Source: Zygnema cylindricum (lineage: Eukaryota; Streptophyta; Zygnematophyceae; Zygnematales; Zygnemataceae). Taken from it: a DNA stretch of 64,000 bases. The stretch is from NCBI GenBank assembly GCA_037447655.1, contig JBBHKE010001696.1, positions 29,069 to 93,068 on the forward strand. The letters run 5' to 3'. Shown here piece after piece: positions 46,188 to 57,524 of the stretch. The translations under genes and the position numbers were made by a program. Below the pieces are notes generated by a model that searched no databases, was not told the origin of the DNA, and was given only the letters and a program-made list of their open reading frames with translations. Every line of letters starts with the position of its first letter. Within the stretch, counting starts at the first letter, position 1.

Positions 46188-46532
46188 TCATATTAAAAGG
46201 CCGTACCTTTGCAACTGTATTTGTTCCCCCCATTGTCGTATCCTTGCAAGCATGCGCATGCACGTCTGGCTCGGTCCGTACCATTCGAACAGATAGCGCC
46301 TCCCGCAAGGTCCTCCTACTGGAGTCGCGTTGCAAAAGCGCTCCACATTCACTTTTAGTGCGTTGACTTTGGATGGACACCGGATGGGAGGCAGGCCAGC
46401 GGACAATTGGCTTCGATTCACTACATCACGGGAAGTTGTTGGCATCGGTAAAATAGCTGTGAAGTAGTTAGCCGAAACCAAACTGCATGCGGTCATTAGA
46501 AACATCCAGGAATTATCACATGTATTATCCAT
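46188..46532 (-). pseudogene. Cysteine-rich secreted protein relic, Kunitz-like spacing
   Basis: An ATG at 46532 (or 46505) opens a frame with a hydrophobic leader (WMFLMTACSLVSA). It then has a cysteine-rich part, RFCNATPVGGPCGRRYLFEW, and YGPSQTC. After that the frame loses sense. A second frame continues as LQGYDNGGNKYSCKGTAF and stops at 46193. The first two Cys are 9 apart with GPC, aromatic residues follow, and the second half has G-x5-N-x-aromatic. This is reminiscent of a BPTI/Kunitz inhibitor domain. One Cys is Tyr, the later Cys spacing is wrong and about 2 bases are missing at the junction. I consider it a decayed gene; the family call is tentative. Confidence 0.35.
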
Positions 46533-46748
46533 AAAAGTAGGAAAAAAGGCGCGGAAAAAGGTAGTAAGGAATGAATCATCGTTGATTAAAAATTATTATT
46601 TAAAAAGAGAAAACGGACTATTTCTGTAATGAAAAGATAACTTGATAGTTTTAACCTATTAGTCACTTGAGGAAAATACAAATAGGGTAAAAAACCGATA
46701 TCTTTTGCAGAATTTAAGCTTCATGTTATAACAATAAAGTAAAGGAAA

Positions 46749-47229
46749 AGGCATAATTGGCTCACGGTTATCTACGTTCAAACTTATCACATTGTGTAAG
46801 TTTTCAACATTCACTTTTTTTATTAATTTAGCTAAAGAAGCAGTGTGGATTTGTAGGACGTAAATTATGAAAAGATTAATGCAATGCGACTAACAAATGT
46901 TAATATGTTCAATCATAGAATAAAATAATATATATATATGTATATTTCAATTAGATATTAAAATATGTTCAATTATATTGTGACTTAGGCATAATTGGCT
47001 CTGGTTATCTACGTTCAAACTTATCCCATTGTCATAAGTTTTTCCAACATTCGGCTTGTTTTCTATTAATTTAGCTAAAGAAGCAGTGTGGATTTGTAGG
47101 ACGTAAATTATAAAAAGATTAATGCAATGCTACTAACAAATGTTAATATGTTCAATCATAGAATAAAATAATATATATATATGTATATTTCAATTAGATA
47201 TTAAAATATGTTCAATTATATTGTGACTT
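46749..47229. repeat. Tandem duplication, about 240-bp unit
   Basis: AGGCATAATTGGCTC... through ...ATTATATTGTGACTT occurs at 46749-46986 and 46987-47229 with a few substitutions and small indels. Confidence 0.9.
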
Positions 47230-47514
47230 ATAAGAAAAAAGGGAATTTCATTTTACCAATGGAGGATGGAATGGTTCTAGTTAACTGGTTGAAACAAAGA
47301 TTTCTGTCACATTCCACCTCCCCAACCCCAACCTCCCAAATGTCTTTTAGTCAAATGGAGTTGTTATTATAGTTCTTACTATATATAGTTATATGTTATT
47401 ATGTAATGTTTTCTCCTATTTAGTATAAATTACAAATTTGCATTTCTTAATTAATAACATTTATTACTGTCATTGTGGATTGTTTTTATGAACCGTCATT
47501 TTTATAATGAAATA

Positions 47515-47809
47515 TTAGTTAATTCTAATATTATTTGTTACAAACTATTACTTTTATCAAGTGTTATTAGCGGTTTTTATAAAAAAATTACAATTGTCAA
47601 AGTTGAAAATCATTTCAATTGTTACTTCTCGCCATCATTAGATTTTTATTTGTTGGGTATCATTAGTTAATTCTAATATTATTTGTTACAAACTATTACT
47701 TTTATCAAGTGTTATTAGCGATTTTTATAAAATATTTACAATTGTCAAAGTTGAAAATCATTTCAATTGTTACTTCTCGCCATCATTAGATTTTTATTTG
47801 TTGGGTATC
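47515..47809. repeat. Tandem duplication, 147-bp unit
   Basis: ATTAGTTAATTCTAATATTA... occurs at 47515-47661 and 47662-47809, nearly identical. Confidence 0.9.
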
Positions 47810-48430
47810 ATTCTTTATTCTGTCTATTAAAAACTTTGGTTGTTTATCATCACCAGTTATGATTTATTGTATACTATTGGCTATTATTATCCTTAGCTAT
47901 TGAATAATATGGGTTATTAGTACTTTTATTGGCGACAAGGTGAGAGAGGGTGGTAATTGTGTTTTCCAATGTGAGTTTAAAATGTGTGTGTGTGTGTTTG
48001 TGTTTTTTTTTCCTAAATGGGTTTAAATGGACAATTTCCACATGTCTTTTTCAATCCTCCTCATAGAAGGAGGTCCTTTCTCTATAACTATACTAATAAG
48101 TAACCAATTATTTTTATCAGTTATAATCACCGATTAATTCAATTAATTCTACTTACCAATTTTATGAATTATTTTAACCATTTGTCAACATTAATTATAA
48201 ATATTGTAATAATTTTCTTTTCATTTATGTTTATTAAATGGTTATCCTCATAACTAGTTCCTACTTGACTGTTAACAAGCCCACAAGCCCCTGTCCACAA
48301 CCCTTTTCCATAGAATAGACAAAACGTTTTAAAGGATCATTCTTGTTTTTTTTATTATAATTTATTACAAAACCCATCTAATCATGTTTCAAGGTATTCT
48401 TTAAATGTGTAAAATAGGCTGTTGTCTTAT

Positions 48431-48536
48431 ATTCCTTACAAGTATTGGATGGATGTCAGTTGACCGATGGACGATGGAAGACAACATATTCCTTACAAGT
48501 ATTGGATGGATGTCAGTTGACCGATGGACAATGGAA
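48431..48536. repeat. 57-bp tandem duplication
   Basis: ATTCCTTACAAGTATTGGAT... at 48431-48487 repeats from 48488 to about 48536. Confidence 0.9.
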
Positions 48537-49272
48537 TGCTTCCACTCAATTGGTTTTTAGAAAGATCTCTGTGATATTTTCACCTCCCCCAACCCCAAAC
48601 CTCCCAAATGCCTTTTAGTCAAATGGACTTGTTGTTGGTATGAAGCATTAGTTTTTATCGTGTATTGTTGCATGTCATTATGTGATGTTTTTCCCTAATA
48701 AATAATAAGTTACAAATCTGAATTTTAACGTTTATTGTTGTCATCGTTGATTCTCATTCTGAATTATCAAAATTTACCAAAATTATTTATTAGAAAGTAT
48801 TACTCTCGTCAGTTGTTATTATCACTTATCATAAAAAAATCATATTAGTTAAAATTGATGATCGTTTTAATTTTACTTCTTGCAATTTTTATTCTTCATT
48901 ATCTGTATTAAATACCTCGACTGTTGACCATCATTAATTATAATTTACTATATACAATTAGTAAATAATTAACTAATATGGGTTGTTAATATTTTATTCG
49001 CGAGAAGGATAGATAAAGTGGTAAGGGTGTTTTCCTATAGGGGTTTAAATGGTCAGCTTCCACACTATCTTTTTAACTCCTCATAGAGGAAGATGCTTTG
49101 TCTATATTTATGCTAATGAAATAATGATTGTTACTATCAGTAATTATTGCCGATTAATTTAATTAATTCTACTTAGTACTATTCTCATTCACTCATTGTC
49201 AATATTTTTCATAACTTACTCATATTATGAATCATATTGACCATTTGTCAAAATTAATTCTAATAAATTGTG

Positions 49273-49273
<1 letters not shown>

Positions 49274-49344
<71 letters not shown>

Positions 49345-49352
49345 CGATCCAT
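49274..49352. repeat. (AT)n microsatellite
   Basis: About 38 uninterrupted AT dinucleotides inside the long-period repeat. Confidence 0.95.
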
Positions 49353-51378
49353 ATTTATTAAAATGTTATGATCATAACTAGTTCTTACTTCAGTGTTACC
49401 ACGCCCCTACGCCCCCTTCCACAACCCGACCCCATAGAATAGACAATATTTGTTGAAGGATCGTTATTGTTTTCATTTTTATTTATTTATTACAAAACAC
49501 GGTTTTACAATATTTCAAGGGATTATTTAAATTTGTAAAATGGGCTTTTCTCTTATATTTCTTACAAGTATTGGATGGATGTCAATTGACCTATGGAGAA
49601 TGGAATATTTCCACCCTATTGTTTCTTAGAAAGATCTCTGTCACATTTTCACCTCCCCAACCCCAATCCTCCCAAATGTTTGTTTTTAGTCAAACTGGTT
49701 TATTTTTATTGTTGTTATAAAAGTTTTATCATCATTCACCCTCTATGTTGAATTGATTTTTACTTGTTGACTATTAGTTAGCGTGACTAGATATTGTTCT
49801 TTTCAAAATGTTATGATTGATTTTTACTATTAAATTTTTATCATCATAACTTGTTTCATTATCGACTTATTTTATCACTTAATTACTAATTATTAGTTAT
49901 CAATCATTTTTCCCGAAATTTTTTCTTTATCCTCCCCGTTACTATTATCATTTATTTATTGTAACCTTTTTTAAATAATTACTAATATATTTAAACATTT
50001 TAATCATTCGACATATAATTTTTTTTAATCAGTTCCCTTTTTTTATTATAAATAGTTGTAATATTAGCTGTTATTAAATTACCTACTTTTGACATAAATT
50101 TGTTATGACCATTACTACTTTTTATATGTTTGTTTCCAACCCCACCCAAACCAGACACCATAGAATAGACTGTTTATTTTGAAGGATTCATTCATGTTTT
50201 TTTTTTTTTTTATTACAAAACATGTCTTGCAATCTTTCGAGTATCAAATTACATATTACAATGTTTTTGTTACAAATTTTTAAATTGTATATTCCTTTTA
50301 TACTTCTTATAATTGTCGCAGGAATGTCAGTCGATTGATAGACGATGGAATGCCTCCTATGAACTTATTGTTTTGTAGAATTCTGTGACACCTCGTATCC
50401 CCACCCCCAAACCCCTCGAAATAATATAATAATTATAATAGTTTTTGCAACAACAATATACTTGTACTTATCCAATATTGTACTTGTGCAAATTAAAAAA
50501 TATATTGTCCAAATCGACTCTTTGTTTATACTAATACAAAATCACCTTTACTCTGTCATACCAGCTTCTAAAATCAAATAGCAATAAGTAAAATTACAAA
50601 ATATAAAACTCACTTTTAAACACATCGATTTTCCGTCAAAATTTTATGTTTTATATAGTGGTTTATTATTGAAGTGATGATCGCTTTGGACCCACCAACG
50701 TACGTTTCTTCATCAAAAAGGAATTTTTAGAAAACAAAATGTATTTCTAAAATTAAACATTTACAGATTTTTATTCAATCTTCCAAAGTTTGACATTCCT
50801 CAAGTAATCATCGGTGCTTGTCTAATGTTTATGATAATGAGACTTCTTCCTTTTCACCCACCATATCCACCTTTTCCTAGTACAACCCCAGTCATTAACA
50901 GTTGAGGAATACAATTGAGTCATCATTTTCTATCCCATTCAAATAAGGGACACCAACAAAGGTAACATTCATACTTTTCCAAGATTTTTCATAAGGGATG
51001 CATCCCTTCTCTCAGTCGATACATTACCACTCATAGAAAATTCAATTAAAGTCAACATTTTCCATCCTTTTCGAATAAGAGAAGACAATGGAAGTAACGA
51101 TATATGTTTTCTTTCCATATAAGATGCATCCCCTCTCTCAATCCACACAAATATTGCAGTTGTGTTTGGTTGCGAATCTCCGGCGCAATGGTCCCCTTCA
51201 CCTCCTCATTCATTAGAATACTACACCCGCCTCCCTTTTGTCAATAAAATACTTTTCATTCCATCCATTCTATCAGTCTATCAATCATATATCCGTGCAA
51301 AATTTCGTGCGAGATTCAGTGCGGGATTGACAATAGATTCATCACACTAGAGTGTGTGCACGTCAAGAGAGTGCACGC

Positions 51379-51944
51379 TGAAAGGATCGATAATAAAACT
51401 CTGAGCTCACTTACAAACACTTATAGCAGCAGAAGCATTTAGAATATAAAACATTACATCAACATTGAAGAGACATTTCAGAAAATTCTCACATTAATAA
51501 AAGAAACTGAAATTACAATTTCTTCTCTCTCTCTTCTATTACTCCATATAATCCTCCAATTCCTTATTGATTAATTAACACACAGTCATAGTGTCCCTTA
51601 AATACAATACCAGCCATGGGGTGGCACGTGTGAGCGTGCGCCGCCAAGAAGCCTCCAGAAATCTGCCACCTGTCCGCAGATTAAGCTAGAATACTCTAAA
51701 TTTTACTAAGGACTGAAACATTGCAAAACGACAAGTGAAAACGAAAGTACTAGACAAAACTAGAAGTACTATCGTACTAAACTAGACGTACGAAAATTCT
51801 AGACGCGAAACGAAAATTCATTTCGCGAAACCTATAGAACTTTCACGTAACTGTACTTTCGGTATATTCTAGAAAGTACAGTTTTTCTTTCGCGAAATCA
51901 AACTGATTTTCGCGTGCGTACGATTTTTTCAATGAATCGTAACA
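51379..51944 (-). repeat. Copia 3' LTR
   Basis: On the minus strand it begins TGTTACGATTCATTG and ends GATCCTTTCA, with the standard TG...CA termini. The partner is 54838-55402. Confidence 0.92.
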
Positions 51945-51956
51945 TTCCCCCTCTTC
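51945..51956 (-). promoter_or_regulatory. Copia polypurine tract
   Basis: GAAGAGGGGGAA on the minus strand directly abuts the 3' LTR, as expected for plus-strand priming. Confidence 0.85.
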
Positions 51957-51968
51957 ATTGAAGAATCG

Positions 51969-53518
51969 TCACAACAACCCTAATTTAGGTCTTCCTCTTA
52001 AAAGCACATCAAACGTCGCCGCCTTAGTAAGCATATCGGCAGCTTCCTCAAGTGTCGATACATACAAAAATTCCACTTCTTTTGCCGCTACCAAATCTCG
52101 TACAAAATGCCATTGAATCCGTATATGTTTAGTACGCTTATGAAATACGGGATTTTTCACAAGTGCCATTGAACTCATACTATCCGTAAAAATTTTTAAG
52201 CATCCAATTGAAAATCCAAGTTCGCTTAACATTTCCTTTATCCATATTGATGCCTTGCTTGCGTGGCACGCCGCCATATACTCGGCCTCCGTTGAACTTA
52301 GTGCCACGGTTGGTTGGAGTCGTGAACTCCACGAAATCGCCGCTCCACCAAACACAAATGCATATCCGGACGTTGATTTTCCCGAATCAAAATCTCCGCC
52401 CCAATCGGCGTCGCAATATCCGACGCATTCCAGCGATTCAATTTCAGATTTGAATACAAGACCGATATCTATAGTTCCCGCCAAGTATCGAAATATACGT
52501 TTGACGGCTTCCCAATGCGATTTCTTAGGTGCTTGACAATATCGACTTACAATTGAAACGGCGGCCGAAATATCGGGCCGCGTAGCAACACTTAGGTACA
52601 TAAACTTCCAATCGCTTCGCGGTACGGTACATCTACCGTCGCTTCTTCCTCAAACTTTCGCAATTGACTTTTCGCGTCCATAGGCGTCGAAATTGGTTTT
52701 GCGTCAAGCATAGAAAACCGAGTTAATACCTCTTTACAATATTGTGCTTGACTTAACTTTATATCCCCGTTCTCATTACGAATCACTTCAATTCCCAAAA
52801 TATATTTTACTTCGCCAAGATCTGTGACTTTGAAATGTTGTCGTAAGTACGCTTTCAATTCGCGTATACGTTCCAAACTATCCGACGTCATCAAGAAATC
52901 ATCGACGTAAACCGAAAATATAATTTGATCTTTTCCTTGTCCTTTCACGTACACTCCAGAATCCGAGATCGTACGTGTGAAACCAAAGTCCAAAAGAACT
53001 TTGTGTAGGCGTAGATACCAAGTGCGAGGCGCCTGCTTCAACCCGTAGAGCGATTTGCGAAGACGCCATACCATTCCTACTCGTGAGGTCACACCTTCAG
53101 GTATCTTCATGTAAACCTCTTCTTCTAACTCTCTATTCAAAAACTCGGTCTCCACGTCCATTTGATGAACGTGTTTCTTCCTTGCAACAGCAATCGCCAT
53201 AATCATCCTTAGAGAGTCGAATTTCACAACGGGAGCATATGTCTCCATATAATCTACCCCCTCTCTTTGCTGAAATCATTTACAAATAAGTCTAGCCTTA
53301 TATTTTACTACTTCACCCGATGCACCAGTTTTAGTTCTGAAGACCCATTTCGCGTCAATCGCTTTCTGTTCTTCCGTTAATTTTACATCCTTAAATGTCT
53401 GATTTTCCACAATTGACTTATACTCCTTCTCCCATGCCGGCTTCCACTTCGTTTCCCAATCACAGGAGTTTCTCGCCTCCGCGTATGATTGAGGATCACC
53501 GGCCAAATTCTCGCACAT
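51969..53518 (-). pseudogene. Copia reverse transcriptase and RNase H, broken
   Basis: Three open pieces follow one another. The first (53518-53276) carries DAKWVFRTKTGASGEVVKYK and ends at an in-frame TGA where Gly of KGFQQREG should be. Reading continues in the same frame through METYAPVVKF, MDVETEFLN (first catalytic Asp) and YVDD at about 52909-52898. A one-base deletion near 52600 then breaks the IGSL-MYL junction. The last piece (52601-51969) is RNase H with CDADWGGD, SSTEAEYMA and FTDSMSS, so all three acidic residues are kept. Domain residues are well preserved, but the stop and frameshift rule out a functional polyprotein. Confidence 0.9.
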
Positions 53519-54801
53519 TAATTGCTATAAAAGGAATTCGTCTCTTTCGCATCGGAGACGAAATAATGGGAATTCTCTCCACCAATTTTGTCATAAGAAA
53601 GCCGATTTGGTTTCTTTCCTCTATTTTCTCGTGTATTCCGTCTAAGAATTGGAACGTGTTCCACAATCTTCTCCTCCTCGTCCATATTAGATTTTGAACT
53701 CGAAGATTTTTGACTTTCTATCGACATTTTGGAATTTTGGCTCACATTACTTCGAACATCAATGTCAATGTCTAATTTCTCCAAACTTGAATTAACATTT
53801 GATTTTCCCTTCTTAATATTGACAATGGATTCCGGTTCCTCATCCGAGTCCGAATCCTCAATTTCCGGAAAATTGGCAACATCGTCTACCTCATAAAAAT
53901 CAAGATTCTTCTTCAATTCCGCCGATTTCTCAATAACCGATTTTAAATCTTCATGAAAATTGACATTTCTGGATTCTTCCACAATAATATTGAATCTCTT
54001 CACGGCATCGTCAAAAGATTCATCGGATTTCATCTTGAATTGCATAAAATCGGAAAACATATATTGGCCCTTGTTTTGGATTCCCCTCTCAAATTGGGAT
54101 TCCAACGCCTTCCAACATCCGTGTGCGGTGCTATGCGTGAGGAAATGATCATGCACGGATACCGAACAAGTTTGCATCAATCCGGTGATGGCCGCAAGAT
54201 TTTTTCGCTTCCACAACCGACGAGCCTTCGCATCTCCAACCGGCATTTTCTCTTCTCCATTGACGACCTTCCAAAGGCCTCTCAAAATCAATTGAGCTCG
54301 AATATATTTCTTCCACGAAGGGTAATTCGATCCATTGAATACGACGGTCTTTCCGGGCATCTGAAACATTTCCACTCCTCCTTGACTATCTTCTTCTAAA
54401 TCGGAATCATCATCAAGCTTAAGTTTCCCCCTCTTATCTTTCACTTTCTTTGCCTCCTCATCACTATCATCGGAATCATCTCCATCCGGATCGGGATCCG
54501 GATCACCGTGAGTTAATTCATCGAACCTCCTATCCACGGCCGAGAATTTCTCATCAATCCGACGCATGAAATTCTCCAAATACTCTCGCATTTGATTGTC
54601 GGACATCGAGCCTCCGACACCTCTATTTTGGTCAACCGAATCCGTGGGGAATGATGACTCAAATGCGGCTCCGGTAAAACTGAACTCTTTCTCTTCTTTA
54701 GGAGGATCCTCGGGAGTCGGCAAATTTTCCCAAAAATTAGAAACGGGGGTAGTTGAAGAGGAGGGAGTGAAAGGGGACTTCTTTTTGTTCCTTCCCCCCA
54801 T
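53518..54801 (-). pseudogene. Copia Gag fused to the pre-RT linker by an internal deletion
   Basis: This 427-codon frame begins MGGRNKKKSPFTPSS. A UBN2-type Gag core follows: YPSWKKYIRAQLILRGLWKV, then CWKALESQFERG and FDDAVKRFNIIVEE. After about residue 300 there is acidic sequence and then LRRNTRENRGKKPNRLSYDK, the basic linker that normally lies between integrase and RT. The CCHC knuckle, protease and integrase core are absent, so one deletion joined Gag to the linker in frame. The frame ends TAATG, overlapping the next ORF start at 53518, a further one-base shift. Confidence 0.85.
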
Positions 54802-54823
54802 ACACTACAATGGAGCTCTACCC

Positions 54824-54835
54824 GCTCCGATACCA
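54824..54835 (-). promoter_or_regulatory. Copia primer binding site (initiator tRNA-Met type)
   Basis: Two bases inside the 5' LTR edge the minus strand reads TGGTATCGGAGC. This is one mismatch from the usual plant Copia site TGGTATCAGAGC, complementary to the 3' end of initiator tRNA-Met. Confidence 0.85.
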
Positions 54836-54837
54836 AA

Positions 54838-55402
54838 TGAAAGGATCGATAATAAACTCTGAGCTCACTAACAAACACTTATAGCAGCAGAAGCATTTAG
54901 AATATAAAACATTACATCAACATTGAAGAGACATTTCAGAAAATTCTCACATTAAAAAACTGAAATTACAATTTCTTCTCTCTCTCTTCTATTACTCCAT
55001 ATAATCCTCCAATTCCTCATTGATTAATTAACACACAGTCATGGTGTCCCTTAAATACAATACCAGCCATGGCGTGACACGTGTGAGCGTGCGCCGCCAA
55101 GAAGCCTCTAGAAATCCGCCACGTGTCCACAGATTAAGCTAGAACACTCTAAATTTCACTAAGGACTCAAACATAGCAAAACGACAAACCAAAACGAAAG
55201 TAATAGACAAAGCTAGAAGTACTATCGTACTAAACTAGACGTACGAAAATTCTAGACGCGAAAAGAAACGACAAATATATTTCGCGTAACCTATAGAACT
55301 TTCACGTAACTGTACTTTCGATATATTCAAGAAAGTACAGTTTTTCTTTCGCGAAATCGAACCGATTTCGCGTGCGTACGATTCTTTCAATGAATCGTAT
55401 CA
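54838..55402 (-). repeat. Copia 5' LTR
   Basis: On the minus strand it begins TGATACGATTCATTG and ends GATCCTTTCA. A TATATGG motif within the LTR (about 55000, minus strand) may be the promoter. Confidence 0.92.
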
Positions 55403-57524
55403 ATTTCTAGTTCACTGTCACTTAACTGGTATCGAATCCGTATCCCGATTTCTGCATCGGTTGAAGTTTCACATTTCATGACTCTCTCTCTTCCTACCCC
55501 ATTTCTCTTCATTTACTTCAAGTTCATTCTTTTATCTGTCCGTCCAATTAGCTTGTCAGACACATTTTTTACTTGATGAGTGTTACAGTTAGACTCCTAA
55601 TTATTGTGCCGTTTTAGATGTTTTGGTTTTTTCCCTTATGTCCAATTTCATGTCTTTACAAAAAATCATTGTTTTTCCCGCCCTCCTCTCCCTCTCTCTC
55701 TCTCTTTCTCTTTCTCTCCGCTCATACATGTATCTTTGTCGGATAATCCCTTTTAATTGCAAAACCTCCAAAAACTGAGAAAGTCTCGCATAGAGACACT
55801 TATAGAGTTTTTGAGCCAGTTTTTTTACAATTGTACCAATCGACATTGTAAATCTTTACGCAAAAAAAAATGCGGAATTAAGTGCGAAGATCGTGAAACG
55901 TGTGAAAACTTGTGAATCTTCTATATTTAGTATTCCATATTCAGTGCGATATTGCTAAATGTTCGCAACGAAAACCGGACTGAAATATTCACATGGGAAT
56001 TTTCGCTGTTTGTTGATTCCTGTCATGAATAGATGTTAGCTTTGTGTTTTATTCTTTTGAATCCGTATGTCCATTTAATCTCTTTTTGTCTTAAGCATGC
56101 TTAATCCGTATCCCACTAGTTCAGTGCGCTTTTCAAGTTATTACGTATTGTCTTTTGTACATTAATATTTCTTTCCCTTATGTCGTCCGTCAAGTTTGTC
56201 TACCAGATTCGGTCTTCAATTACATTCGTAGTTAGCCGCCAAAACTTTTTCTATGTAAAAATGAAAAAAAATTGGTACATGGAAAAATGGAGAAGAAACG
56301 GCTCTTTAATCGATTTTAGAAATTCAGACCTTTTTTCTTGTGTGTTTGTATATGTAATATGATTACATAGAATTGGAAAAAAAAATCGGAAAACAGTGGA
56401 CTTTCGGATTGATTATTGTAATCGGAAGAAACAGTAAAATGATGTTTTATGGAAAACTGTTTTTTTTGCTCTCCCAGTAACCTTTCAAAGGATTCCTATT
56501 ATATTTCATACATATGCGCGTAATAAACCAAAATAATTATTTCTTAATCTCATCTTCCATGAAAGACCACTTCATAGAGAAGATTTTTTATAGCAATCAT
56601 CATGATTATAAGATTTTCAGAAAAATAAGAAAATTGGACCTCAAATGACTTCAAAAATTACCTCAAACAGCAACTACCATATTGGAATTCCATATTGAAC
56701 CTATGTCTAAACTCACCTCTTATGTATTTTAGTCCTCTAAAGCTGAGTCCTAAATTTAGTGCTTTATTTAGCGTTATGTTACTCCTTGCTTCTTCTCCCT
56801 ATATACCTTGTGTAAAATGACCCTTTGTAGAATGGAAGATTCCCCTCGGGAATCTTAAGGAATCTATTTGTTGTACTTAAAAATGCCTTTTCTCACATGG
56901 TAGCCGGACTTTTCTATGTGTCGGTTCCTTAGATTGTTTTCACCTTGTTAGTTACACCTTTGCTAGATGTACCTCCAAAACTTTGTAAGCGTTTTCGCGT
57001 TCGCTTTACCTTTTCCCCTTGAAGGCACTTTGACTTCTTGTAGAAAATTTATCTTAGCTAAGACAAATAATCACAACAAACTTCTCTCTTGGGTGTTCCT
57101 TGTTTGTCTCTATTCACTTTTCTTTTTTTTCTTTCGGCCTTCTATTTCTTGCCTCTTCCGTCTTATGATTTTCCTATTGGAGCTCTCCAGAGCCTCACCT
57201 AACATAACAGAAAGCGAAAAAAATTGAAACACAAAGTTTGAAATTATGACAAGCAACAGTTTTAAGTGTAATTAAAGACATCGCATATGAAAGCAAAAGA
57301 AAAAAAATGCAAATGTATCCAAATACATCACAATTTCACCAAAAAAAAAAAAGACTTCTATTTAGTGAACTTTCAACGCAAATTTTCCCCAAGCATAACT
57401 TTTTTATTTGTAACAAGATCTAATCAGTCCAAACTCAAATGTTTTCCTTCAACATTTTTTAAGCATCCACTCGTCTAAAATATCAATCAAAACTTTCAAA
57501 CAAAAAGGATTAAAAGCAAAAAAA
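55403..57524. other. Intergenic stretch
   Basis: AT-rich DNA with a CT/GA tract at 55683-55720. No gene is supported. Confidence 0.5.

Larger units (their letters stand above)
47230..50420. repeat. Long-period degenerate tandem repeat, 0.7-1.3 kb units
   Basis: A C-rich landmark (CACCTCCCCAACCCCAA followed by CCTCCCAAATG and TTTTAGTCAAATGG) recurs near 47308, 48580 and 49647, and in worn form near 50395. Between landmarks the same order of phrases returns: GAAGGATCATT with TTACAAAAC, TTTCAAGG, TCTTATATTCCTTACAAGTATTGGATGG, then TGTCAGTTGACCGATGG. No ORF accompanies it. Units are diverged and differ in length. Confidence 0.7.
51379..55402 (-). mobile_element. Defective Copia LTR retrotransposon
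   Basis: Two LTRs of about 565 bases (51379-51944 and 54838-55402) in direct orientation bound a 2.9-kb interior read on the minus strand. A primer binding site and a polypurine tract sit at the expected edges. Gag, RT and RNase H remain, while the CCHC knuckle, protease and integrase are missing, which puts it well under the 4-5 kb of a complete Copia interior. Flanking pentamers (CACGC and ATTTC) do not match, so no target duplication is visible. The LTRs differ at roughly 25-35 positions by eye. Confidence 0.92.
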
